Assembly (NCBI GenBank): GCA_032622095.1 | Contig: CP136069.1 | Location: forward strand, 53,740,760-53,804,759 | Reading direction: 5' to 3' | DNA from: Siphonodentalium dalli | Lineage: Eukaryota > Mollusca > Scaphopoda > Gadilida > Siphonodentaliidae | DNA: 64,000 nucleotides | Part shown: one piece after another, positions 23,746 through 33,960 of the stretch | Layout: the number at the start of each line of letters is the position of its first letter | How positions within the stretch are numbered: the stretch's first letter is position 1 | Program-made: the position numbers and the translations under genes | The notes under the pieces: model-generated | What the model was told of the DNA's origin: nothing | The model's database searches: none | What the model saw: only the letters and a program-made list of their open reading frames with translations

Positions 23746-24291
23746 CTATAGTTCATCATCCGTGTCTTCGGAATAATATGTGATTATTCTCTTCTTCGCT
23801 GCAGCTGCCGCAACTCGTTCTGTTCGACCACTATTTTTCCTTGAACTCTGCTCGACCGAATTATCGAGATCACGTGTAATATATTCATGGCAATTAACCT
23901 CTAGTGGATATAACTTTGCGATAGCCCTGTTGGTAATTCCGTATTTTGTTTTCAAAGTTACAGATCGCACAAGTCCATCCTTCCCAGTGTGAAGTTCTGT
24001 TATCAATCCCAATTTCCATTTCAGTCTAGGACAATCGTCATGAATCTGGACGACATCACCGACCCGCACGAAACTGTGCCCATTGTTACTCTTATTGTAG
24101 TGCTCCCGTAATGATAGAAGATATTCATTCTTCCATCGATTCCACGTATGTTGCACAATTGAAGTTAATTTATTTGCCCTCCTGATGCAGCTGTCCTCAC
24201 TAAAATAATCTACATCTTCAATGTCATCTTTCAGTGAAAAAAGGGGTGTAACCAAATTCCTTCCACACAATAGTTTTGACGGGGTTATTGG
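23746..24291 (-). pseudogene. pol: Pao/BEL Pol C-terminal extension beyond an internal stop
   Basis: In the same frame as pol and directly after TAA 24292-24294. It holds the DUF5641-type tail seen after integrase in Pao/BEL: 'LLCGRNLVTPL', 'WNRWKNEYLLSLREHY', 'VRVGDVVQIHDD', 'LKWKLGLITELHTGKDG', 'RAIAKLYPLE'. It ends with a basic Ala/Lys stretch and an acidic tail before TAG near 23746. The stop falls at a linker position, so one substitution explains it. Readthrough cannot be ruled out from sequence alone. Confidence 0.88.
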
Positions 24292-27200
24292 TTATGGTTC
24301 ACCAATATCAGAGAAACAAAATGTTAATGGTCTGTCATTAATAGCCGCTTCGACTTCCATGATGATCGTTGACAGTTCATCCAAACATATCCGTTGTCGA
24401 CCGATGATCTTCTTCAAAGAAGTCTTCGTAAGACCAATCATTCGTTCCCAGAACCCACCGTACCACGGAGAACGTTTTGGAATGAACGACCATTCAATGT
24501 TATATTTGGTCATTTCATCTTTGATGTTAGGATGCGACATCAAATGTTTTATAAGTCTAGCTGCTGCTTCGAATGTACTGGCGTTATCAGATATCATCTT
24601 GCCTGGAATTCCTCTCCTACTCACAAATCTACGAAAGCACATTAAGAACGTCTCTACCTTTAGATCAGAAACTAATTCCAGATGAATTGCGCGAGTCGTT
24701 GCACATGTAAATAGACACACGTACACTTTATGAGACGCATCACTTACATTGAGATATCCAGTGAAATCAACACCAGTGATCTGAAAAGGTTTGCCATCCG
24801 TCACTCTGTCTGTTGGTAAATGTGGCACAATTGGAGGAACGAATGGTCTGCCGATAACTTTCCTGCACTTGACACACCCTTTCAGTAGACGTTTCACCAA
24901 TTGTCGTATTCTCGGAATCCAGAATTGTTGACGTATAGATGTCACTGTTTGGGCTACTCCAGAATGAAGTGTGAGATCGTGATGATAATTCACAATTAGA
25001 TCAGTCAGTTTGTTATTTGGTGGTAACAGAACAGGAAATTTTGTGTCAAAGTGCAATGATGCATTCCCAATACGTCCACGACTGCGCAAAACTCCACTAG
25101 AATCCAAAAATAACTGCAACTGATGCACCAATGGTAAAGTCTTCGACCGTTGGTTTTGAATTGAATGAATTACATCTGAATAAACGTCCTCTTGGCATCT
25201 CTTAACAAGAAATAAATCTGCTTGTTTGAGTTCAGCTGAAGATAGAGATTTTAGTTTTCGCTCATTTGGTTTCGACGAAATATTATCTTTAAACCTCAGA
25301 ACATATGCAGTTACTCTTCTCAATCGATTCCAGGACGAATATCGGGAAACATCAATAACTGACTCAACTTTATCTTTTGGATCATGCACGTCACTCTTGA
25401 AAACCGACATTGTCATCGAATCCGGGACGTCCCATTCGGATGGCCACTTAGAAGAATCATAGTGTAACCAGGGCGGTCCGTGCCACCATATGCTAGAGTC
25501 TAGTTGATGACATGAACAACCTCGGCTCAGTATATCTGCAGAATTGTCTGCAGACGAACAGTGACGCCAATCAATAGTATTTGTAATTTTCTTTATCTCT
25601 GATACTCTGTTAGCAACGAAATTAGGCAATGTTCTCGTAGAATTTATCCAATAAAGAACTATTGTACTATCTGTCCATAACACCGTTTTTATTGTTCTCT
25701 TTTTACAATCGATACTACTGATAATATGCGATGCAAGACGCGCAGCGATAAGAGCTGCAGTGAGTTCTAATTGTGGAATGGTTATTTCTTTTAATGGTGT
25801 CACTCGACTTTTCGCCATCATTATCTCCGGTATACACTCTTTGTTATATTTGATGTAAGCAACTGTCCCATAAGCCTTATTGCTGGCGTCCGCGAATACA
25901 TGCAATTCTATTTCACCATTTTCGTCATCACGTACGTTAATCCACCGCTTAATTGTGATGTTTGAAGCCGTTTGAAGCTCTACACGTATATCATGCCATT
26001 CTCGAGACAACTCATCAGACACTCTTTCATCCCATTCAACGTTCTCTAACCAGAGTTTTTGCATACAAATCTTAGCTTGTGTAATAACTGGTGACACAAA
26101 ACCTAATGGATCAAACACGGAGCAGGTGTCGCTTAGAATTTCACGTTTGGTAATCATTCCAGAAGTATTCATGGACTTAGAAGAAAAGCTCAATGTGTCA
26201 CTCTTGATCTCCCAACGCAAACCCAATACTGACACAGTATTATCGGAACAATAAACATCACTCGCAGAGGCAATCTTTTCCATCTCCGTCAAGTTTGAAG
26301 ACCACGCGCGAACATTGAAGTTACCTTTCGACATGATTGACCTGGACTCTCGAAAATGTCGTTCTACATCGCCAACACTATCAAAGCTAGCGATGAAATT
26401 GTCAACATAAACATTATTCATCAGTGTTTTTGTCGTGAATGGAGAAGACACTGCCTCTGATAATAAATGTTTCAGTATGGTAGCATTTAGAATGAATGGT
26501 GAACTTTTTGCACCAAACAGAACAACATTGAACCTATATACATCGAATATAGAATCCGGATCAGCAGCGTCCGATAACCAGAAGAACCTCGTGAAATCCC
26601 TATCTACATCAGCCAATTGAACATGTAGAAATGCCTTTTCCACGTCTGAAACAACACCGTACTTTCGCAACCGAAATCTGATCAGAATAGATGACAAGTC
26701 ATTCTGCAAAACAGGACCTGTTAATAAACAGTCGTTGAGACAGGGACTTAAATTGTTCATTTTACAACTGCAGTCATAAACAATCCTCATTGGTGTTGTT
26801 GCAGAATCTTTAAACACGGGATGGTGTGGAATATAATGACAATTTCCGACTGTCTTATCAAGTTCATCAAACGGAACCTTCTCAATGAATCCTCTTCTCA
26901 TTTGCTCTTGTATAAGTTTATCATAATCCATAAGAAGAGATGATTTCCTGACAAGTCTATTAATAGTCGATCGAGCTCTATTAAAAACAACATCATAATT
27001 GGTAGGTAAAGGTGCATGGTCTTCTGCCCACGGTAAACGTGCTATATACGCTCCATCTCTGAATATTATTGAATCACAGTAAGCTGATAACAACTCGTAA
27101 TTATCTTTTGACCGTTTTGGTGATTCAATGCCCAATGTTTCTAGTGACCAAAATTTCTCAAGCTCGTGGTCATCGACAGAATGATCCGTTAAAACGCTGA

Positions 27201-27852
27201 ACATAGACATAAACCCACCAGTTGCCTGATTACGAACAGGTCCTGTAATCAAGAAACCGACTTTCGATTTAACAGCCACTGGCCCGTCAACTCCTCTTAT
27301 TTGCGTATCCTCCACTACGTCGTAATAAAAATCAGCTCCCACTAAAATGTCAATGTTAAACGTATCAGCACCGGTAACAGGATGTGCTAATTTGAGTCCT
27401 TTCAAATGAGGGTAATGTCTAATATTTTTGTTCAACTTAATGTTCAGTGGTGTAGAAATTGTAGGAACAATAAGGAGTTCAAGTTCAATCGCATCATTGT
27501 CACATAAGAGATTCACTTTTGCGACATTAAAATAACGCTTGTCAGAACTCGTGGACCCAAACGCAGAAATACTTATCTCCCGTTGTCCAATCGGTACGAG
27601 CCCTAGTTCTTCAGCGAAACCCTGTCTGATAAAAGAAGTCTGTGAACCATCGTCTAACAGAATGTTGGCTGCAATAGTAGTCGTCCCGTAAGATACATCT
27701 GAAATTGCAGTTTTTAACAAGGAGTAGTGATGCGAAACCGTCGGTAGTACAGCACCGTTGATATAGTCACCATTACTTCCACTGTCAGATTTGACATTGC
27801 ATTGTAATGAACTCTGATTCTTCGGCAAAAACCGGAAACTCGTCCTGAAATT
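24292..27852 (-). CDS. pol: Pao/BEL Pol: protease, RT, RNase H, integrase
   Basis: The frame opens after a stop near 27865-27867 and has no good start codon, as expected for Gag-Pol fusion. Positions are counted from 27828. Aspartic protease LLDDGSQTSF at 57-66. Reverse transcriptase 'RIVYDCSCK' 348-356, 'SDVEKAFLHVQL' 394-405, 'LFGAKSSPF' 437-445 and 'YVDN' 474-477, where the second catalytic Asp is Asn. RNase H 'FADAS' 645-649, 'QLELTAAL' 686-693, 'WTDST' 718-722. Integrase zinc finger with His 949/950/955 and Cys 985/988, catalytic Asp 1021 ('GVDFTG'), Asp 1081 ('SDNAS'), Glu 1128 ('GGFWER'). TAA at 24292-24294 stops the frame before the C-terminal region. The pol frame is -1 relative to gag. 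Confidence 0.95.
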   Translation of the reverse strand, partial: NFRTSFRFLPKNQSSLQCNVKSDSGSNGDYINGAVLPTVSHHYSLLKTAISDVSYGTTTIAANILLDDGSQTSFIRQGFAEELGLVPIGQREISISAFGSTSSDKRYFNVAKVNLLCDNDAIELELLIVPTISTPLNIKLNKNIRHYPHLKGLKLAHPVTGADTFNIDILVGADFYYDVVEDTQIRGVDGPVAVKSKVGFLITGPVRNQATGGFMSMFSVLTDHSVDDHELEKFWSLETLGIESPKRSKDNYELLSAYCDSIIFRDGAYIARLPWAEDHAPLPTNYDVVFNRARSTINRLVRKSSLLMDYDKLIQEQMRRGFIEKVPFDELDKTVGNCHYIPHHPVFKDSATTPMRIVYDCSCKMNNLSPCLNDCLLTGPVLQNDLSSILIRFRLRKYGVVSDVEKAFLHVQLADVDRDFTRFFWLSDAADPDSIFDVYRFNVVLFGAKSSPFILNATILKHLLSEAVSSPFTTKTLMNNVYVDNFIASFDSVGDVERHFRESRSIMSKGNFNVRAWSSNLTEMEKIASASDVYCSDNTVSVLGLRWEIKSDTLSFSSKSMNTSGMITKREILSDTCSVFDPLGFVSPVITQAKICMQKLWLENVEWDERVSDELSREWHDIRVELQTASNITIKRWINVRDDENGEIELHVFADASNKAYGTVAYIKYNKECIPEIMMAKSRVTPLKEITIPQLELTAALIAARLASHIISSIDCKKRTIKTVLWTDSTIVLYWINSTRTLPNFVANRVSEIKKITNTIDWRHCSSADNSADILSRGCSCHQLDSSIWWHGPPWLHYDSSKWPSEWDVPDSMTMSVFKSDVHDPKDKVESVIDVSRYSSWNRLRRVTAYVLRFKDNISSKPNERKLKSLSSAELKQADLFLVKRCQEDVYSDVIHSIQNQRSKTLPLVHQLQLFLDSSGVLRSRGRIGNASLHFDTKFPVLLPPNNKLTDLIVNYHHDLTLHSGVAQTVTSIRQQFWIPRIRQLVKRLLKGCVKCRKVIGRPFVPPIVPHLPTDRVTDGKPFQITGVDFTGYLNVSDASHKVYVCLFTCATTRAIHLELVSDLKVETFLMCFRRFVSRRGIPGKMISDNASTFEAAARLIKHLMSHPNIKDEMTKYNIEWSFIPKRSPWYGGFWERMIGLTKTSLKKIIGRQRICLDELSTIIMEVEAAINDRPLTFCFSDIGEP

Positions 27853-29105
27853 CCGCTAACAGGCCTATCTTTCGCACTGCTCGACTCACATATACTAGTG
27901 TGATGTTTTCTTGAACAAACTCTACAACGGAACCGCGATACACATTCAGAACATCGATGTGTACTAGAAAGGCAATTGTAACAAAGTCTCCGATACCTTA
28001 CAATATCAAGCCGTTCTTTAATACCCATCGAACAGTTCGCCGGTAAATGTTTGCCGTCGCAAAACGCGCAAACTGGAACACTTGAATCCTTTGGAAAAGC
28101 AGTCGGATCCTTCACTTGATTAAATGAAAACCTGTTGGATGGTGCGGTCAATGTTGAAGTTGTGGGCTCGTAAGAAGAACTTTGTTCAGCGGCATCTAAT
28201 ATATCAACTTCAAGACGCAAAAATTCTCTAATGTCTTCCAATGAAAATTGGCGATTACCATATCGACGCACCAAATTGCCACGCTGAATCGCCGGCAACT
28301 TTTGAATTAACATTGAAACAAGCATGTCACTGTAAGATGTCCCTTGTCCCAACGCGTCCAAAGATCGAATATTCGACTCAATAACATCTCTAAACTGCCC
28401 AAGACTGTGCACATTATTTTGAGGCGTCGGTAGATCCATCAGCGACTGCAAATGTGCATGTATAATTTTATGCGTCTGTCCGAATCTCTCTTTCAGAATA
28501 GCAATTGCATGAAAGTAATTATCTTTTGTCAAAGATAGTCCATCAACACACATTGCCGCAGGTCCACGCAACAATGATCGTAAATACTGAAATTTCTGAA
28601 TCGATGGTAATTCGTCTTCAGGAACTGAATGCACCACAGCATGGAACGAATCCCAAAATGGTTGCCATTGCACCAATACGCCCTCAAATAACGGCAATGA
28701 AAGTTTGGGAAGTGCAACACTTTGACGAACATTGCATACACGATCATTCTCCGGCGTAGCGACAGACCTTCTTGCACCAACCCGACCAGTATCATGAATG
28801 TCCACGAAAGCCACATAAGAATTACGTTGACCCTTTATTTCTCTCATGTATCTCTCTATACCATCAGATTCTCTGTCGAACTCAGAATCATCATCAACCA
28901 AGAAATTAAGAACTGCATCATCCATTTCATCAAGAAGAGAAACTTTCTCGTTTAACATCGCCAAAACGTCCTTAAGAAACTTCATGTCGACTTGATCGGC
29001 GTTCAACATGACATCAGCATCCTTGATCAACCGCGTGGTGTGTCCTCTCTGTGCTCTGCGTTTCATCCGTATAGCCTTAAGCGAAAGTTCTGATTTGATC
29101 GACAT
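27714..29105 (-). CDS. gag: Pao/BEL Gag (capsid/nucleocapsid)
   Basis: Structural polyprotein of the retrotransposon, expected to form the cytoplasmic particle that packages element RNA. The first ATG of the frame is at 29105 ('MSIKSEL'). The frame is open further upstream into the primer site, but only through a non-ATG codon. The middle holds the DUF1759-type segment around 'LPLFEGVLVQWQPFWDSF' and 'YLRSLLRGPAA'. The C-terminal third has Cys/His knuckles 'CAFCDGKHLPANC' and 'CYNCLSSTHRC', continuing 'CRVCSRKHHTSIC'. About 463 codons. The frame runs past the protease start and ends at 27714; its last ~37 residues overlap pol in another frame and look unrelated to Gag, so the natural Gag probably ends or shifts near 27830. 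Confidence 0.92.
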   Translation of the reverse strand: MSIKSELSLKAIRMKRRAQRGHTTRLIKDADVMLNADQVDMKFLKDVLAMLNEKVSLLDEMDDAVLNFLVDDDSEFDRESDGIERYMREIKGQRNSYVAFVDIHDTGRVGARRSVATPENDRVCNVRQSVALPKLSLPLFEGVLVQWQPFWDSFHAVVHSVPEDELPSIQKFQYLRSLLRGPAAMCVDGLSLTKDNYFHAIAILKERFGQTHKIIHAHLQSLMDLPTPQNNVHSLGQFRDVIESNIRSLDALGQGTSYSDMLVSMLIQKLPAIQRGNLVRRYGNRQFSLEDIREFLRLEVDILDAAEQSSSYEPTTSTLTAPSNRFSFNQVKDPTAFPKDSSVPVCAFCDGKHLPANCSMGIKERLDIVRYRRLCYNCLSSTHRCSECVSRFRCRVCSRKHHTSICESSSAKDRPVSGISGRVSGFCRRIRVHYNAMSNLTVEVMVTISTVLYYRRFRITTPC

Positions 29106-29108
29106 CTT

Positions 29109-29130
29109 GCCGGTTCGAGGGACCAATTTA
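29109..29130 (-). promoter_or_regulatory. Candidate tRNA primer-binding site
   Basis: Directly inside the 5' LTR, minus-strand reading gives 'tggtccctcgaaccgg' after a few bases. It begins with TGG, complementary to a tRNA 3' CCA, and contains a sequence complementary to a T-arm GGTTCGA. The cognate tRNA is not identified. Confidence 0.7.
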
Positions 29131-29263
29131 TGTCACGGAAATAGAGACATTAAAGACTATGCTATGTGTATGTAGCCATTTTACTTCACCGTAACCACAC
29201 ACCTCCATATGACGTCACAGTACAAAATACGTCGCAAACGAGTACACACAAATATCCACGACA
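29131..29263 (-). repeat. Pao/BEL 5' LTR (133 bp)
   Basis: The minus-strand promoter LTR, the partner of 23572-23704 with no difference seen. TGACGTCA lies at 29210-29217. I see no clear TATA box in it. Confidence 0.95.
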
Positions 29264-29268
29264 ATGGT

Positions 29269-30645
29269 GATATTATAATATATTATTGTGATACCGTAAT
29301 GTAATATACTAGTACCATAGCAATACCGATGTATACCATATTATTACTATGGTTATACTATTGTATTTTTTCATAATATATACATGATTTTACAATGGTT
29401 TCGTCTCGTCGCGGTTTTGCGGCTAAACCGGCCGACGCTAATGTTTAACTATATATATATATAAGCAAAGATAAATACAACTGTTTCTTGGTTGTACTGT
29501 TAATAATTACTATGCTGAAGATAGTATGTACAGTACTCAACTATATAGTTTACCATTGCGCAATGGTAGAATATAATAGAATATAATTTTATTAAATTCT
29601 ACGACCCCTCACGGTATATGAAATTACAAACATAAACATGCATAATATGCATATACACACATAACATAACAATATTAACCTGAACCATGAATGATAATAA
29701 CAACGGAAACAATTAACAATAATAATCTTTATCCTGTATTGAACATATTTTATCATACACCGGTGATGTCACATAATTTGTTTTTGCAAATCACCCGCTT
29801 TGCACGCGCATACCCACGCGCATACCCACAAGTGATTTCAGTGGCTTAAATCGACATTCCATTCCAGGTGATTCCATCTCCATTTGCTTTGGTTTATATA
29901 CAATTTTACACGAACCGAGGAGGTATTCTGGGATCAGAAATTGTGCGCTTAATATACCTGGGTATAGTAACACAGGTCAACACACGTGACTACATTTCAC
30001 GACACTAGTGAGTTGTAGACACGCAACCAGATACAATTTTATCTGCGGCATTCCGGTACCAGCAAATTGCTACAATACTCAAATTGATCGTGAGTTGCAA
30101 GTGACAGTCGTTGTGCTATCAGGCAGACACTACAGTGTTAAAACTTCCCATCACTAGCATCAATTATATGCAAGCTAGCAGTTCCAGCCGGCATGTGCTT
30201 CCACACATGTACATGTGTATAATACGTATTCTTCGAACTTGAACCCCAAAAGTCTAAACCGACAATAAGCATGATTTAATAGTATTATAATCCATTAAAT
30301 ATCAACTGAATTTTAGCTATTGCTGTTTTCTTTATGGATCCTGCTTAACTATGGTTTATTTTAATGTGGTTCCCAAAACACGGTTGTAAATTAACTATGC
30401 CAGGTTTATTTCATTATGGTGATTACCATAGTATTAACATCCAAGAGTCCATTGTAATTTAAATTGGCTACCCGTATGGCTATAAACCGTTATTGCACTA
30501 TGGTAAATCATGGTGATTACTTACCATAATTTTACCACTGAATTTATAACGGTCTTTTGGTGGTAAAACTATGGTAATCATGGTAATTACCATAGTGAAA
30601 AAACAAAAGTTAATTTACAAGTTACAACAGTTATTTGTGTTGTGA
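29269..30645. other. AT-rich gene-free DNA with ACCATAGT-type palindromes
   Basis: No gene. 'accatagt' and 'actatggt' recur densely (29264-29390, 30410-30600), often as mirror pairs around 'attac'. The same motif fills 23440-23570, so the Pao/BEL element landed inside this repeat type. Confidence 0.6.
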
Positions 30646-30866
30646 AGCAATAGTAAAAAAAACAATAGTCAATTTACAACAGTCTTTTGAGTGGTAAAAC
30701 ATATGGTGATCATCATAATACCATGGTAATTACAAGGAGGCATAGTAATTATTTGGAGGCATGGGTATAACCATGGGAAATTAACTACTGTTTTCTTTAC
30801 TATAGTTTTACCATTCAAATAACAGTTGTACCGTTGTAAATTAACTATTGTTTTTTTTATTGTGGT
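30646..30866. mobile_element. ~220 bp inverted-repeat element (MITE-like)
   Basis: The left arm contains 'aaaaaaaacaatagtcaatt' and 'tacaacag', ending 'gtggtaaaac' at 30700. The right arm (30805-30866) is its reverse complement with few changes. The loop holds 'accatggtaattac' type motifs. No reliable target duplication was found. Confidence 0.65.
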
Positions 30867-30914
30867 AAATATTTTATAAGGGATGAAAACAAAAATACAG
30901 AGTATGATATAATT

Positions 30915-31049
30915 GTAGAGGGAGAGAGAAAGTAAGAGTCGGAGAGAGATAAAGAGAGAGAGAGAGAGGGGTGGGGGTGAGAGAGCAAGAGAGTGAGAGA
31001 GGAGTGAAAATACAAAGAACAGGCAGGGAGAGATATTAAGAGAGAGGGT

Positions 31050-31144
<95 letters not shown>

Positions 31145-31146
31145 TA
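30915..31146. repeat. (GA)n simple repeat
   Basis: An imperfect GA-rich tract becomes a pure 'gagaga' run at about 31049-31140. Minus-strand Ser-Leu open frames here are repeat-derived. Confidence 0.95.
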
Positions 31147-32300
31147 GTCACACATGGGGGAAATTGTCAGAGTCAGAGAAAGAAAGAGTATGATAAAACA
31201 CGAAGGCAATAGCCGTGACGCACTCTTTCCGCCAGACAACAATCTTCGATCTCCAGATAAGAACCTTGGTTCAATAGCATGTTTTCCATCACGGCTTTGT
31301 AGTTGGTGGCGTAATTATCGTGCTCGTTCTCAAATATCATTCATTCACTATCAAACAGAATCTCGCGAGTATAGGCGAGAATCGGAGGTGAATATTTCAT
31401 ACCTCACACCAGCCCGTGCCAAGGTAGAGACACATCTGATATACGCCTAATGACTTTGTCTGCATTGGATCGTACGCCGAACGTACGTCGGGGTATGTTC
31501 TTGACACAAAACATAACACTACGGAGTACCTATATCGCTCATTCGCTCTCATACAAAACTTCGTTTTTTTCAGACAATCGGCGGTGAAAGTGTAGCACAC
31601 AAGGTAGCAGACGATAGCATGTTTGTTCTGTGTACTTAAAATGTAGCTCCTTTGTTTAACCTTGATTTTTGTTCTCCGAATGTGATACTATGCTTTATAT
31701 ACCACAAGTCGACATTCGTAATCAAGAATGGCCATGTCTCCCAATGTATGCACAAAACAGTTCACTTCTAACATCCGCCCACAATAACGAATATCTGTAT
31801 AGTGCTTATAAACCCCGCGTAATACACCCCTTTGTCAGAAAAGGCAGCATTCTAATTTGCATCCCAGTTGTATCTATCACATTAAAACATAACACGTCAT
31901 CATATTAGAGTTACTGTTCTTCTGCAGCGAACGATGCTACTTTGATATTTCGCGAGTCAAAACTATCCTAAAATGCATTCGTGCCCAAAATACAGATATT
32001 TGCATCGTTGGTATATATACTACGTTATAGTTACAGCGAAAACAAATATTTTATTATATGTTTGCTTATATCGTAGTTTAATTTCGAAAAAATTTGTACT
32101 GAACAGCTGTATGTGCCTGGACAATTGTTGCCGAGACAAAATCCACGTTTAATTTCCACTCACACGAGCTGTGTTAAGGGGCGTAATTTGGCTGCCAAGG
32201 ACTATTTTTCCCCAGAAAAACGTTCGTAAACGTTTGATTTATCGATATTTATTGGGATTTTTCATCTGTATCAATGTAATTTCTCCTTGTCTATATCTAT
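31147..32300. other. Gene-free stretch
   Basis: No gene with recognisable features. A 98-codon open frame at 31154-31450 shows nothing identifiable. Confidence 0.45.
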
Positions 32301-32306
32301 ATTTGC

Positions 32307-32309
32307 GAA

Positions 32310-32356
<47 letters not shown>

Positions 32357-32357
32357 G
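32307..32357 (+). repeat. (CTGT)n microsatellite
   Basis: A run of 'ctgtctgtctgt' immediately before 'gttctatagaaattcaca'. A second tract with 'ctttctgtctg' followed by 'ggttctatatataacttcac' occurs at about 33691-33740, so tract and flank form one repeated unit. Confidence 0.95.
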
Positions 32358-32457
32358 TTCTATAGAAATTCACAGGGGACCATCTAGATGATACCAAAGG
32401 GGTCTACTAGGAGTATCTTTTTACGAGAAAGATAATGGTCGGGGTTAAAATTTTCTA

Positions 32458-33960
32458 AAGTGACGCCGCTGTTGTCAGGGGCAGAAAAGGGGGAGGGGCA
32501 GAAAAAAAAATTGTCGGCGATTGCCACGAAACTTATATATAATCATCCCCATAATATGAGGAATCTAATGGTGTGTTTTAAATATGGCAAAAGTCGCGCT
32601 GTTCGCGTCAGGGGTGCCCGGAAGGGGGAGGGGCAGAATTTTTTTCTGTCGCCGATTGCCACGAAACTTACATATAATCATCCCCATGATATGAAGAATC
32701 CAACGGTGTGGTTTAAATATGTCAAAAGTGGCGTCGTTCGAGTCAGATTTGCACGAAAGGGGAGAGGGGCACCAAAATTGATAAAACTAATTTTAGCGCC
32801 GATTTCCACCAAATTGATATATATTCTTTTTCATGATACAAGGAATCTAATTGTGCGATTTAACAACGCCAAATTGTTGTCGATTGGATGAGAGATTGGG
32901 AGGGGTGGGCACTAAATTTGATAATAATTGGTTTAGTTGCCGATTGCCACCACACTTATACAAAAGCATCCCCATGGTATGAGGAGTATAATGGTGTGGC
33001 TTATATCTGTCAAGTGTGGCCTCATTCGAGTCAGGGGTGTATTGAAAGGGACAGGGGCACCAAAATTGATGCACAATTTTTTTGGTGCCAATTTCCACCA
33101 AATTGATACACGTTCTTATCCATGATACGAGGAATCTGATCGTGTGATTTAAAGACGCCATAGTGGTGCTGTTTAGGTGAGAGATGGGGAGGGATGGATT
33201 GGCACCAAATTTGATTAAAAAAAACATTGTTTAGTCGCCGATTATCACCAAACTTATAAACAATCATCTCCATGATATCAGGAGTGTAATTGTGTGGTTT
33301 AAGGATGTCACAAGTGGGGCCATTCGAGTCAGTGGTGTATAGAGATGAGAGGGACGTTATATCTCGATGTTTAGTGCCGATTTTCACGAGATTGATACAT
33401 ATTCTTCTCCGTGATACGAGGAATCTTATCGTGTGGTTTAGACACAACAAATTGGTGCCCTATGGGTGAGAGATATGGAGACCTTCAATTTGATACGAAT
33501 TCGTATACTCGCCAATTTTCACCAATTTCTTATATATGCATCTCTAATCTCTAATGAGTCTTAGTGTGTGCAGCTGGAGTCCGAAATAGGGGCGGGAGGG
33601 TCACAAAAAACTGATACAAAATATGTTTAGTACCAATTACCATCAAATTCAGACACGTTCTTCTCAAATGATACAAGAAATCAAATTGTGCTGTCTGTCT
33701 GTCTTTCTGTCTTTCTGTCTGTCTGTGGGTTCTATATATAACTTCACGCGGTACAATCGAAGAGGCAAAAGCTGATACAAATATATTTGGCACTAATTTC
33801 CAACAAATTCATACATGTTTTTATCTAATGATATACCATAAATTAAATCACATTTGGTGTCGTTTGCGTCACGGATGGCGAGCGGATATGCACTATCATA
33901 GATAAGATTGCTATTCGCCGATATCCACATATAAGTTATATATAGTCACCCAGGCCATCT
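32458..33960 (+). repeat. ~140 bp diverged tandem array
   Basis: A landmark 'gattgccacgaaacttatat' recurs as 'gattgccacgaaacttacat', 'gatttccaccaaattgatat', 'gattgccaccacacttatac', 'aatttccaccaaattgatac' and 'gattatcaccaaacttataa' at about 32519, 32653, 32799, 32943, 33090 and 33239. The spacing is 134-149 bp. From the third copy two types alternate, implying a ~290 bp higher-order unit. Each unit also holds a 'ggggaggggc' type G-rich block. Open frames are repeat-derived. Confidence 0.88.

Larger units (their letters stand above)
23567..29268 (-). mobile_element. Pao/BEL LTR retrotransposon with target duplication
   Basis: The element runs from 23572 to 29263 (5,692 bp) and is flanked by a perfect 5 bp duplication 'atggt' (23567-23571 and 29264-29268), the usual length for Pao/BEL. 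The two 133 bp LTRs read as identical, start TG and end CA. On the minus strand the order is LTR, primer site, gag, protease, reverse transcriptase, RNase H, integrase, C-terminal extension, LTR. Gag and pol are in different frames and pol has one internal stop, so this copy may be defective despite its youth. Confidence 0.96.

Noticed and set aside
24221-26620. Plus-strand open frames across the retrotransposon
   Set aside because: Antisense shadows of pol; no independent motif.
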